Source: Micromonospora sp. FIMYZ51 (GTDB lineage Bacteria > Actinomycetota > Actinomycetes > Mycobacteriales > Micromonosporaceae). From it: DNA of 64,000 bases. Shown here piece after piece: positions 1 to 7,904 of the stretch. The number at the start of each line of letters is the position of its first letter. Positions within the stretch are counted from its first letter, which is position 1. The stretch lies in the NCBI RefSeq assembly GCF_038246755.1, contig NZ_CP134706.1, positions 6,017,501 to 6,081,500 on the forward strand. The letters are read 5' to 3'. The notes under the pieces were generated by a model. It did not search any database and was not told where the DNA came from. It worked only from the letters and a program-made list of their open reading frames with translations. Position numbers and translations under genes: made by a program.

Positions 1-2089
1 AGCGGAAGTGCTCGACAAGCGACGGCGGGATCTCCGCCCGCGGCTTGATCAGATCACCGCCGAACGCCTTGTTCCATGCCTTGAGCACCGGGTCGTTCTC
101 GTCGAACTCGTAGAGGGTGACCGTGCCGTCGTACGCGTCGACTGTCGCCTTTACCGAGTTACGGATGTAGTTGACGTTCTCCCGGGCCAGCTGGATGGTG
201 CCGCGGCCGGTCAGCTCGTCGGTGGTCTCCTGCTGGAGGTTGACCCGCTCGGCGTACGGGAAGGTGGCGGCGGTGGTGTAGCCGTCCACGATCCACTGCA
301 CCCGGCCGTCCACGATCGCCGGGTACGGGTCGCCGTCGAGGGTGAGGAACGGGGCGACCTTCTCCACCCGGTCCCGGGGGTTACGCACGTAGAGCAGCTT
401 GGAGTTCTCGTTGACCGCCTCGGAGAGCAGGAAGTTCGCCTCCTGCTCCTTGATCGCGTAGAGCAGTCGGCGGGTGAACGACCCGATCTCGACGCCGCCG
501 GAACCGGTGTAGGTGTAGTACGACTCGCGCCCCTCGCCGCTCTCGCCGGCGGGCCGGTCGAACTCGGCCGGGTTGGCGTCCGGGTTGGGCTTGCCGACGA
601 TCGCGTAGTCGCCGTCCGTCATCCGCTCGCCGTAGTAGATCCGGGGCTGGTTCGCCGGGATCAGGTCGGTGGGCGAGGAGCAGGACTCCTGCGACCGCTC
701 GCCGAGGAAGCCGGAGACGAAGAACGGCTGGCCACCGCAGACCACCCGGTTCGCGGGCGCCGCGACCACGCCGTACCCGTGGGTGTAGACGGTGTGCCGG
801 TTGATCCAGTTGCTCTGCTGGGCGGTCAGTTCGCTGTAGTTGATCTCACGTACGCCGACCACGTAGTCCTGGGTCTTGCCGTCGAGCGTGTACCTGTCGA
901 TGTCGAGCTTCGGGCCGAAGTCGTAGAAGCCCCGAACCTGCTGGAGCTGGGTGTAGGTCTCGCTCACCAGTTGCGGGTCGAGCAACCGGGCGTTCGGCAC
1001 CACCGCGGTGTCGGTGGCCAGGTTCTCCTGCGGTGTCAGGTTGCTCGCCGCGTACGCCGAATGTTGCGCGATGTCCAACCCGTACGCCGCGCGGGTGGCC
1101 TCGATGCTGCGCTGGATGTACGGCGCTTCCTTGTCCCGGGCGCTGGGCTTGACCTCGAAGGTCTGCACCGCCCAGGGGTAGATGCCGCCGATCGCCACCG
1201 CCGACACACCGAGCAGCGCCAGGGAGATGCCCGGCCAGACCAGGTTCCGCATCCAGGCGTTGGAGAACACGATTATCGCGATCGCCACCACCACGGAGAT
1301 GTAGGCCAGGATCTCCTTGGCCGGCAACAGCGCGTTGATGTCGGCGTACCCGGCGCCGTAGACGCCCACGCCGTCGTTGTACTCGAGCAGCATCGAACGC
1401 CTGTCAAGCACGTACGCGACTGCCTTGAGCAGGACGAAGACGGCGACCAGCGAGCTCAGGTGGGCTCGGGCGGCGTTGCTCATCCGGTCACCGACGCCTT
1501 GCAGGCGTACCCCGCCGAAGAGGTAGTGCATGGCCAACGAGCCGATCAGGGCCAGGACCACCGCGGTGAAGCCGAGGCCGAGCAGGAACCGCCAGAACGG
1601 CAGCTGGAAGACGTAGAACCCGATGTCGGTGCCGAACTCCGGGTCGTCGACGCCGAACTCACCGCCGTGCAGGAAGAGCAGCCACTGGTTCCAACGGCTC
1701 TGTGCCGACAGCCCGGCGAAGAGACCGACGATCGTGGCGGCTGCCACGATCCACAGCCCGAGCCGGGGGCCGAGCAGCATCCGGTACCGCTCCAGGGTGG
1801 CCTGCTCGGGCGAGTGCGGCCGGTTGCGGGGGCGCAGTCGTTGCGCGAGCCAGAGGTTGCCGCCCACGATCGCCGCCATCGCCAGCGCGGCGGCCAGGAA
1901 GAGCAGCAGCCGGGTGACGACCACGCCACGGAAGACGCCGGTGTAGTCGACCTCGGAGAACCAGAGCCAGTCCGTCCAGGCCTGGACACCCCAGCCGAGC
2001 AGGGTGAATAGGATGAACACCCCGATCAGGACACCGATCGTGACGCGTCCACGTCGGCTCATCCTCGGCAGGGGGCTGCTGCTACGCAT
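1..2089 (-). CDS. UPF0182 family membrane protein, C-terminus cut by window edge
   Basis: Reading leftward from ATG at 2089 the frame stays open to the window edge, giving 696 codons of a family usually near 950-1000 residues, so roughly the last quarter is missing. The N-terminus begins MRSSSPLPRMSRRGR and is followed by about seven hydrophobic segments in the first 330 residues. A long hydrophilic, presumably extracytoplasmic, domain comes next, containing PRIYYGERMTDGDYAIVGKP and TYTGSGGVEIGSFTRRLLYA, both typical of UPF0182. The biochemical function of the family is unknown. The neighbouring PDZ protease gene is on the same strand, as in mycobacteria. The long plus-strand open frame over this gene is a GC-driven shadow. 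Confidence 0.93.
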   Translation of the reverse strand, partial: MRSSSPLPRMSRRGRVTIGVLIGVFILFTLLGWGVQAWTDWLWFSEVDYTGVFRGVVVTRLLLFLAAALAMAAIVGGNLWLAQRLRPRNRPHSPEQATLERYRMLLGPRLGLWIVAAATIVGLFAGLSAQSRWNQWLLFLHGGEFGVDDPEFGTDIGFYVFQLPFWRFLLGLGFTAVVLALIGSLAMHYLFGGVRLQGVGDRMSNAARAHLSSLVAVFVLLKAVAYVLDRRSMLLEYNDGVGVYGAGYADINALLPAKEILAYISVVVAIAIIVFSNAWMRNLVWPGISLALLGVSAVAIGGIYPWAVQTFEVKPSARDKEAPYIQRSIEATRAAYGLDIAQHSAYAASNLTPQENLATDTAVVPNARLLDPQLVSETYTQLQQVRGFYDFGPKLDIDRYTLDGKTQDYVVGVREINYSELTAQQSNWINRHTVYTHGYGVVAAPANRVVCGGQPFFVSGFLGERSQESCSSPTDLIPANQPRIYYGERMTDGDYAIVGKPNPDANPAEFDRPAGESGEGRESYYTYTGSGGVEIGSFTRRLLYAIKEQEANFLLSEAVNENSKLLYVRNPRDRVEKVAPFLTLDGDPYPAIVDGRVQWIVDGYTTAATFPYAERVNLQQETTDELTGRGTIQLARENVNYIRNSVKATVDAYDGTVTLYEFDENDPVLKAWNKAFGGDLIKPRAEIPPSLVEHFR

Positions 2090-2188
2090 GACCACTGTTG
2101 GCTCCGCACGCTCGATGTGATCGGCTCCGACCAGGCACCCAGAGTACGGGGTGTTCCTGAAAGCCTCCGCGCAAGGTGTCGCCGGGAA

Positions 2189-3202
2189 TCAGCAGTGGGT
2201 CGGTTCGCCACCGGAACGCAGGGTCTCCAGCGCCGTCAACGCCTCGTCGAGCGAACCCACCTTCACCAACGGCAGGTCGGGCTGCCGGTTACGCACCGCC
2301 TCGGCGCAGTTGGCCGCCGGCACCAGGAAGGCCGTCGCGCCGGCCTCCTTCGCCCCGACCAGCTTCTGCGGGATGCCGCCGATCGGGCCGACCTGACCGG
2401 TGTCGTCGATGGTGCCGGTGCCCGCGATGATCTGGCCACCGGTGAGATCGTCCGGGGTCAACTTGTCGATGATGCCCAGGGCGAACATCAGCCCCGCGCT
2501 GGGGCCACCGATGTCCTTGAGGTCGAAGGAGAGGGTGAACGGGTGCGGCTGCTGCTGCTCGATCTCGATGCCGATACGGGGCCGGCCGTCCTGTTCGCGA
2601 CTGGTGATGGTGCCGGTGCGGGCGGCGCCGTCGCGGGTGTAGCCGATCCGCAGCGCCGTGCCCGCCGGCTTCGACCGGATCAGTTCGGTGAGCCGGGACG
2701 CGAGCGGCACCGGTTCCCCGTCCACCGAGGTCACCACGTCCCCCGGCTGGAGCACGCCGGCCGCCGGACCGTCGGCGGCCACCGTCTTGACCACGACCTG
2801 CACCTCGTAACCCAACTCGCGCAGCGCAGCGGTCTCCGCGCTGGTCTGCGAGACCTGGAAATCCTCGGCATTGCGCTGCTCGACCTCTTCCCGGGTCTCC
2901 CCCGGCGGGTAGACCAGCTCGCGCGGCACCACCGCCTGGTCGTCGGAGAGCCAGCCCTGGATCGCCGCGCGGAGCTTGACGTTGGGCTGCACGCCGACCG
3001 TGGTCAGCCGTAGTTGACCGGCGGAGGTGGAGGTCTCCCGGCCGGTGACCTGGATCACCTCCTTGCCGTCCTCCTGACCCAGCGTGTCCACCGTCGGACC
3101 GGGACCGAGCACCACGTACGGTACGGGCGCGCCGAGCACCCCGATGCTGAGCAGAGCGGTGAGCAGAGCACCGAGCAGGACGGTCACGCCGCGACGTCTC
3201 AT
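2189..3202 (-). CDS. YlbL/Lon-like PDZ domain S16 protease
   Basis: A 337-residue protein. An N-terminal signal anchor (MRRRGVTVLLGALLTALLSI) is followed by a PDZ domain at about residues 125-200 and a C-terminal Lon-type S16 domain. The catalytic dyad is visible as S235 in GGPSAGLMF and K280 in GGIPQK. The start was placed at ATG 3202 because the longer frame adds only a charged stretch before the membrane anchor. The family is membrane-anchored with the protease domain outside the cytoplasm and is implicated in envelope quality control. It ends 99 bp before the UPF0182 start and lies on the same strand, and the two genes are commonly linked in actinobacteria. Confidence 0.93.
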   Translation of the reverse strand: MRRRGVTVLLGALLTALLSIGVLGAPVPYVVLGPGPTVDTLGQEDGKEVIQVTGRETSTSAGQLRLTTVGVQPNVKLRAAIQGWLSDDQAVVPRELVYPPGETREEVEQRNAEDFQVSQTSAETAALRELGYEVQVVVKTVAADGPAAGVLQPGDVVTSVDGEPVPLASRLTELIRSKPAGTALRIGYTRDGAARTGTITSREQDGRPRIGIEIEQQQPHPFTLSFDLKDIGGPSAGLMFALGIIDKLTPDDLTGGQIIAGTGTIDDTGQVGPIGGIPQKLVGAKEAGATAFLVPAANCAEAVRNRQPDLPLVKVGSLDEALTALETLRSGGEPTHC

Positions 3203-3316
3203 GCGGCAGAGCGTACCGATCCGGGCGAGATCGCCCGGTCGGCACGAGGACGACTTCGCCCTCAGCGCAACCGTGGCGGCGGCCACCTGGGGCGCCGTCC
3301 GCGTACCGTAGACGTC

Positions 3317-4639
3317 GTGCCTGATATTCCGTTCGGTTTCGCGCTACCGGGTGGGCAGCCGCCCGACCCCAACGACCCCGCGCAGATGCAGCAGTTCATG
3401 TCGCAGTTGCAGCACCTGCTCTCCGCGCCGGGAAGCGGGCCGGTCAACTGGGACCTCGCCCGCCAGGTCGCGGCCAGCCAGCTCGCCGCGGCGGGCGATC
3501 CGGCGGTCTCGCCGTACGAGCGCAACGCGGTGGAGGAGGCGCTGCGCATCGCCGACCTCTGGCTGGAGCCGGCCTCCGCGCTGCCCTCGGGTATCCGGAC
3601 CGCGGTGGCCTGGAACCGGAACGAGTGGATCTTCAAGACTCTCGACGTCTGGCGCAAGCTCTGTGATCCGGTGGCCAGCCGGATGGTCGGCGCGATGGGT
3701 GACCTCGTGCCGCCGGAGGCGCGGGCCCAGCTCGGCCCGATGCAGTCGATGGTGGCCACCCTCGGTGGTGCGCTCTTCGGCGGCCAGCTCGGTCAGGCAC
3801 TCGGTTCGCTCGCCGCGGAGGTGCTCTCCGCGGGCGACATCGGCCTGCCGCTCGGCCCGGCCGGCACGGCCGCGCTGATTCCGGCAAACATCCGCAGCTA
3901 CGGCGCGGGCCTGGAGCTTGCCGAGGACGAGGTACGCCTCTACGTGGCCCTGCGCGAGGCGGCGCACCAGCGCCTCTTCGAGCACGTGCCATGGCTGCGC
4001 GGGCACGTGCTCAACGCCGTGGAGACGTACGCCGCCGGGATCCGGGTGAACCGGGAGGCGATCGAGGAGGCGATGGGCCGGGTCGACCCGACCGATCCGG
4101 AGTCGATGCAGGCGATCGCCCTGGAGGGCATCTTCACTCCGGAGGACAGCCCGACGCAGAAGGCTTCCCTGGCCCAGCTGGAGACCGCCCTCGCCCTGGT
4201 GGAGGGCTGGGTCTGCCACGTGGTCGACGGTGCGGCGGCCGGTCGGCTGCCGAACGTGGTGGCGCTGGGCGAGGCGTTCCGCCGTCGCCGGGCTGCCGGC
4301 GGTCCCGCCGAGCAGACCTTCGCCGCGCTGGTCGGCCTGGAACTACGTCCTCGCCGGCTGCGCGAGGCCGCCGCGCTCTGGGCGGCGCTCACCGAGCATC
4401 GGGGCATCTCCGGCCGGGACGCGCTCTGGGGGCACCCGGACCTGCTTCCCTCCGACGACGACTTCGCCGACCCGGTGGCCTTCGCGATGGCCGACACCGA
4501 CCTGATGACCGAGCTGGAGAACTTCGACTTCTCCGCGCCGGGCGGGCCGGAAGAGAAGGCGCCGGGTGGGCCGCAGGAGCAGGCTCCGGGCGAGCCGGAC
4601 CGCCGCGACGACAGCGACGGCGGCGAGCCGCGCTCCTGA
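3317..4639 (+). CDS. DUF2342/zincin-like putative metalloprotease or hydrolase
   Basis: A 440-residue protein starting at GTG 3317 (VPDIPFGFALPGG), transcribed divergently from the PDZ protease. The body matches the actinobacterial DUF2342 family (zinc-dependent metalloprotease / putative hydrolase). It has a Gly-rich segment around residues 149-165 (TLGGALFGGQLGQALG) and the REAAHQRLFEHVPWL block at about 213-227. In zincins that position carries HExxH; here the first His is followed by Gln (HQRLF), with Glu222 and His223 a few residues on, so catalysis is uncertain. The last 30 residues are an acidic, Pro/Gly-rich tail with repeated APGGPxE units. A similar gene sits at this place in the mycobacterial block. 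Confidence 0.88.
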   Translation: MPDIPFGFALPGGQPPDPNDPAQMQQFMSQLQHLLSAPGSGPVNWDLARQVAASQLAAAGDPAVSPYERNAVEEALRIADLWLEPASALPSGIRTAVAWNRNEWIFKTLDVWRKLCDPVASRMVGAMGDLVPPEARAQLGPMQSMVATLGGALFGGQLGQALGSLAAEVLSAGDIGLPLGPAGTAALIPANIRSYGAGLELAEDEVRLYVALREAAHQRLFEHVPWLRGHVLNAVETYAAGIRVNREAIEEAMGRVDPTDPESMQAIALEGIFTPEDSPTQKASLAQLETALALVEGWVCHVVDGAAAGRLPNVVALGEAFRRRRAAGGPAEQTFAALVGLELRPRRLREAAALWAALTEHRGISGRDALWGHPDLLPSDDDFADPVAFAMADTDLMTELENFDFSAPGGPEEKAPGGPQEQAPGEPDRRDDSDGGEPRS

Positions 4640-4700
4640 GCCGGTCGCTGCATCGCAACGGCCGCCGCTGACGGACCGGCGGCGACCGTTGCCCTCGGGC

Positions 4701-5312
4701 TCAGCCGGGTCGGCCGGTCCCGGAGAGCAGGGTGCGGGTGTTCTCCCACCCGCCGAGAGCCGGGTCGAGCCGGGCCAGGTCCGCTGGCCCACGCAGCCGG
4801 TGCCAGGACGGTGTCACGGCCAGGTCACCCGGCCGGGGTGCCGCCGCGCGCACGGTCGCCGGCACCGCGGCCTCCATGTCCAATGCCGGCAGCCACTGCG
4901 GTACGGGCAGCCGGGCCGCCACCCCCAGCAGCCCCGGCAGATTGCCCTCGACCGGTGCGACCGCGACCGGGCGGCTGGTCAGCGGGCGCAGCAGCTTTCC
5001 GACGGTGAGACCGGGCAGGTCGGGCGCGTCCCCGGCGACCACCGCAACCTGCTCGTACCGGCCCGCCGTCGCCGCGAACACGGCGTTCGGTGTCGGCTCG
5101 GGCACCTCGTGAACGGCCATGCCGGGCCAGATCACCGCGTCGGCCAGCCACCGGTCGGCCGGGGTGACCGCCACCGCGGTGTCCACCTGGTTGAGCGTGG
5201 TGAGCAGGTCCACCACGTCCTCGGCGAGCGCTGTGCGCCACTGGACCGGGTCGACGCCGGGCGGCGCCCAGCCGATCGGCGCGAGCAGTGCCACCACCAC
5301 ACGTACGACCAT
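4701..5312 (-). CDS. Hypothetical protein, degenerate nucleotidyltransferase (DUF2064/CofC-like)
   Basis: A 203-residue protein from ATG 5312. The N-terminus (MVVRVVVALLAPIGWAPPGVDP) and central VAVVAGDAPDLPGLTVGKLL followed by VAPVEGNLPGLLGVAARLP resemble DUF2064/CofC-type NTP-transferase folds, where GD(A/S)PDLP is the metal-binding strand. The loop that normally carries DGGYYLLG is changed to EGNLPGLLG, so activity is doubtful. It converges with the DUF2342 gene and is followed on the same strand by the YgjP-like metallopeptidase. Assignment to the fold is by motif reading only. Confidence 0.72.
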   Translation of the reverse strand: MVVRVVVALLAPIGWAPPGVDPVQWRTALAEDVVDLLTTLNQVDTAVAVTPADRWLADAVIWPGMAVHEVPEPTPNAVFAATAGRYEQVAVVAGDAPDLPGLTVGKLLRPLTSRPVAVAPVEGNLPGLLGVAARLPVPQWLPALDMEAAVPATVRAAAPRPGDLAVTPSWHRLRGPADLARLDPALGGWENTRTLLSGTGRPG

Positions 5313-5365
5313 CCGTCGACCCTACGCCCGCCGGACCTCCCGGGCAGCGCGCGGTGCGGGGCTGT

Positions 5366-5887
5366 TCAGGGCGGGCCGGCGACCGCCGCCACGCCCTCCA
5401 GGTAACCCCGCGCGCGTTCGGTTTTCGGGTACCGGCCGACCAGGGCCCAGAACTGGGCGTTGTGACTGGGCACGATGAGGTGGGCGAGTTCGTGCAGCAG
5501 CACGTAGTCGATCACCCAGTCGGGCATCTCCTGGATCCGGTGCGAGAGCCGGATCGAACGGTCCGCCGGGGTACACGAGCCCCACCGGCCGTTCTGGTTG
5601 TTCACCCACCGGACGCTGGCCGGCACGGCCTGGTCGCCGTAATCGGTCAGATAGAGCTTGATCAGCCGGGCGGCCCGGTCCAGCAGCCCCGCGTCCGAGC
5701 GGGTCAGCCGCCCTTCCCGGGCGGCGAGCCGGGCGAGCATCCGATCGACCCACTCGCTCTCCTCCGCCCGGGAGAACTGATCCGGGATGAGGACGACGAC
5801 TCGTTCACCGTCTCGGTAGGCGGACACCGTGCGTCGCCGGCGCTGGCTGCGCCGTACCTCGACGACCGGCTTCCGCGGCCCAGCCAT
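5366..5887 (-). CDS. YgjP/SprT-type zinc metallopeptidase (DUF45/WLM, M48-like)
   Basis: A 173-residue protein starting at ATG 5887 (MAGPRKPVVEV). The zinc site is complete: HELAH at residues 132-136 and the third ligand H142 in SHNAQFW. The upstream block NNQNGRWGSC and the LSHRIQEMPDWVIDYVLLHE segment are diagnostic of the YgjP/DUF45 family. A longer in-frame start at 5956 adds 23 residues without family similarity and was rejected. Substrates of this family are not established; cytoplasmic location is likely because no signal peptide is seen. The next upstream gene lies beyond a 530-bp spacer. Confidence 0.9.
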   Translation of the reverse strand: MAGPRKPVVEVRRSQRRRRTVSAYRDGERVVVLIPDQFSRAEESEWVDRMLARLAAREGRLTRSDAGLLDRAARLIKLYLTDYGDQAVPASVRWVNNQNGRWGSCTPADRSIRLSHRIQEMPDWVIDYVLLHELAHLIVPSHNAQFWALVGRYPKTERARGYLEGVAAVAGPP

Positions 5888-6417
5888 CAGTGGACCGCGC
5901 AGCCTCGGTTTGCTGTCACGATGGCAAGCTAATGCAGTGTGACCAGGGGTCCGCAAGGGTCAACCCGCGACACGCGCCCGAAAAATGGTGATTGGTCGCC
6001 AGGAGTCCCGAAAAATTTCTTGCCGGACCGCCAGGCCGACGTCACGATCACCCTTCGTGTTGGCCGGCGAGCTGTCACAGCCGCGCCAGCGACACCCTAG
6101 ATGATCATCGTCCGGTCGCCGCCGTCGGGGGTCCCGGCCGGGCTCAAGCGTCACGACCAGCGGATTTACCGACCCTCAGTCGGCGTGTCCCCGCGAAACT
6201 GGCTGATCTGGGCCGATCCGGCGTGCACACTCTCGACGTCGCCTTGCTCACAGTGGCAATGCGCAGCTGACATGGAACCGCCCACACCTGGGTAGGGTCC
6301 GCCAACCAGTGGTCACGTGGGTGATCACGGCAAGCCCAGCGCCGGACGCGGCAGCGACCGCCGCCGGGAAACCCGCCGGAGGGGTACCGACCGGCGGACG
6401 AGACGAGGAGGCACACC
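5888..6417. other. 530-bp spacer without a recognisable gene
   Basis: This spacer separates divergent genes (the YgjP-like peptidase on minus, the zinc-ribbon gene on plus). Open frames here are short and lack family-like sequence or good ribosome binding sites. Two A-rich pentamers (GAAAAA at about 5978 and 6010) are the least GC-rich points. The stretch presumably holds both promoters, but I could not fix -35/-10 boxes with confidence. No tRNA-like cloverleaf was found. Confidence 0.5.
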
Positions 6418-6585
6418 GTGGCCGACCAGGCCCAGACCTACAACGGTTACTGCGTCAAGTGCAAAGAGAAGCGGGACTTCGAAGGCCGCGTCGAGGTCTC
6501 CAAGACCGGCATGAACATGGCCAAGGGAAAGTGTCCGGTGTGCGGCACAACAGTGAACCGCATCCTGGGCAAGGCGAAGGTCTGA
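6418..6585 (+). CDS. DUF5679 small zinc-ribbon protein
   Basis: A 55-residue protein from GTG 6418, preceded by GAGGAG at 6405-6410. Sequence order: YNGYCVKCKEKRDFEG, then MAKGKCPVCGTTVNRILGKA. The two CxxC knuckles (YCVKC and KCPVC) give a four-Cys zinc ribbon, which is what the DUF5679 family consists of. The family's role is unknown; it is a common neighbour of the ABC1 kinase gene in high-GC actinobacteria. A strong hairpin follows immediately after the stop codon. It is short enough to be missed by length-filtered gene finding. Confidence 0.88.
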   Translation: MADQAQTYNGYCVKCKEKRDFEGRVEVSKTGMNMAKGKCPVCGTTVNRILGKAKV

Positions 6586-6599
6586 CGTTCGCGTCCCGG

Positions 6600-6630
6600 G
6601 CGACGGGGTGGCCGACGGCCACCCCGTCGC
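6600..6630 (+). terminator. Hairpin downstream of the zinc-ribbon gene
   Basis: GCGACGGGGTGGCC (6600-6613), a 3-nt loop, then GGCCACCCCGTCGC (6617-6630): a perfect 14-bp stem beginning 14 nt after the stop codon. It is followed only by GCGTTTCC rather than a full T tract, so it is a GC-type terminator or 3'-end protector. Confidence 0.75.
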
Positions 6631-6675
6631 GCGTTTCCGGACACTGTCGGAGAGCCGACTGGGTTACCGGCTGGT

Positions 6676-6737
6676 TGTGGATATCTCGCCGAAACCTGTG
6701 GACAGCCCTGGATCTGGGGCCACCCACCTGTGGACAA
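6676..6737. promoter_or_regulatory. Cluster of three DnaA-box-like sites
   Basis: Three same-orientation nonamers of the form TGTGGAYAN are present: TGTGGATAT at 6676-6684, TGTGGACAG at 6697-6705 and TGTGGACAA at 6729-6737. The last is the exact reverse complement of the Streptomyces-type box TTGTCCACA. Start-to-start spacings are 21 and 32 bp, about two and three helical turns. They lie in the spacer upstream of the E1-like/ABC1 gene pair. Binding is inferred, not shown. Confidence 0.5.
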
Positions 6738-6752
6738 CGATCGACGGACAGC

Positions 6753-7904
6753 ATGGAATCGGTAACTGTTCGTGCCATGTCGCCGTCCACACAACGCCCG
6801 CCGTCTCCCCGCCCGACCCTGTTGCCCGGGCTGAGCCGACTCTGGCGCAACCGGCACACCCTGCAACTCGGCCTCGGTCAGGAGCGGGCCGTCCTGGTCG
6901 AGGTCACCGACCCGCGCGCCACAAGGCTGCTCGACCTGCTCGACGGCACCCGCAGCGAACGGCACGTCCTGGCCGGGGCGACCCGCACGGGGGTCTCCGC
7001 CGAGCACGCCCGCGCCCTGCTCGACGCCCTGCGCGACGCGGGGCTGGTGGTACCCGGATACACACTTCTGCCTCGGGACCTCGCCGGACCACGCCGGCTC
7101 CGGCTCGCCGCCGAGGCCGGCGCCCTGGCGCTCACCGCCGCCCGGCTGCCGGGCACGCCGGCCCAGGTGCTCCGGCGCCGCCTGGCCGCCCGGGTGGTCG
7201 TCACCGGCGCCGGTCCGTTCGGCGCCGCCATCGCCGTCGCCCTGGCCCAGGCCGGCGTCGGCCACGTTCATCCCGACCTACCCGGACCGGTCCGCCCGGT
7301 CGACCTGGTCGGCACCGGCATCGGAGCCGACGAGATCGGGCGTCCGCTCGGCGAGGTGACCCGGGCAGCGCTGGCCCGGACGGCACCTGGCACCGGCACC
7401 TGCCCGCTGCGCCGGCACCGGCCGGACCTGGTGGTCCTCCTCGGTGCCGACCGGCCGGCCGCGCTGCTGGCCGCGGCCCACGCCCAGCGGCGGCGGCCAC
7501 ACCTGCTTGTCGACGTACGCGAGGGCGTACCGGTGATCGGACCGTTGGTCCGCCCACCGGCTGGCCCCTGCTTGCACTGCCTCGACCTGCACCGGGGCGA
7601 CCGGGACCCCGACTGGCCGGTGCTCGCCGCCCAGCTCGCCAGCACCCCGGCCACCCCGACCTGCGCCGTGAGCACGCAACTGGCGGCCATCGGGTACGCG
7701 GTGAGCCAGGCGCTCAGCCAACTGGACGGCGGCACCCCGGAAACCCTCGGCGGGGCGGTCGAGGTCGGCACGGCGGGCAGCCTCCGGCACCGTCACTGGC
7801 CGCCGCACCCCCGCTGCGGCTGCGGTCGAACGGGCAGTGCAGTCCAGCCGACCCCGCCGCACAGCAGCAGCAGGCACGTCGAGTCGGTAACAATGACCAA
7901 GTGA
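6753..7904 (+). CDS. E1-like (ThiF-fold) TOMM leader-peptide-binding-type protein, no YcaO partner
   Basis: ATG at 6753 gives 383 residues; ATG at 6777 (MSPSTQRPP) is an equally possible start. The N-terminal ~110 residues (LWRNRHTLQLGLGQERAVLV, then LLDLLDGTRSERHVL) resemble the winged-helix/PqqD-like recognition part. A Rossmann segment follows at about VVVTGAGPFGAAIAVALAQAG. The motif GPCLHCLDLHRGDRDPDWP plus a C-terminal CGCG are hallmarks of the proteins annotated as TOMM precursor leader-peptide-binding or ThiF family. No YcaO cyclodehydratase or precursor peptide is nearby. It overlaps the ABC1 gene by 4 bp (GTGA), implying translational coupling. Confidence 0.8.
   Translation: MESVTVRAMSPSTQRPPSPRPTLLPGLSRLWRNRHTLQLGLGQERAVLVEVTDPRATRLLDLLDGTRSERHVLAGATRTGVSAEHARALLDALRDAGLVVPGYTLLPRDLAGPRRLRLAAEAGALALTAARLPGTPAQVLRRRLAARVVVTGAGPFGAAIAVALAQAGVGHVHPDLPGPVRPVDLVGTGIGADEIGRPLGEVTRAALARTAPGTGTCPLRRHRPDLVVLLGADRPAALLAAAHAQRRRPHLLVDVREGVPVIGPLVRPPAGPCLHCLDLHRGDRDPDWPVLAAQLASTPATPTCAVSTQLAAIGYAVSQALSQLDGGTPETLGGAVEVGTAGSLRHRHWPPHPRCGCGRTGSAVQPTPPHSSSRHVESVTMTK

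Noticed and set aside
8..2011. 667-codon plus-strand open frame over the UPF0182 gene
   Set aside because: Arg/Val/Leu/Gly-rich composition without domains; the minus strand encodes an unmistakable UPF0182 protein. A GC-driven antisense shadow.
5888..6417. Search for a tRNA or small RNA gene
   Set aside because: No T-loop GTTCGA motif with matching acceptor stem and no terminator hairpin with a T tract were found.
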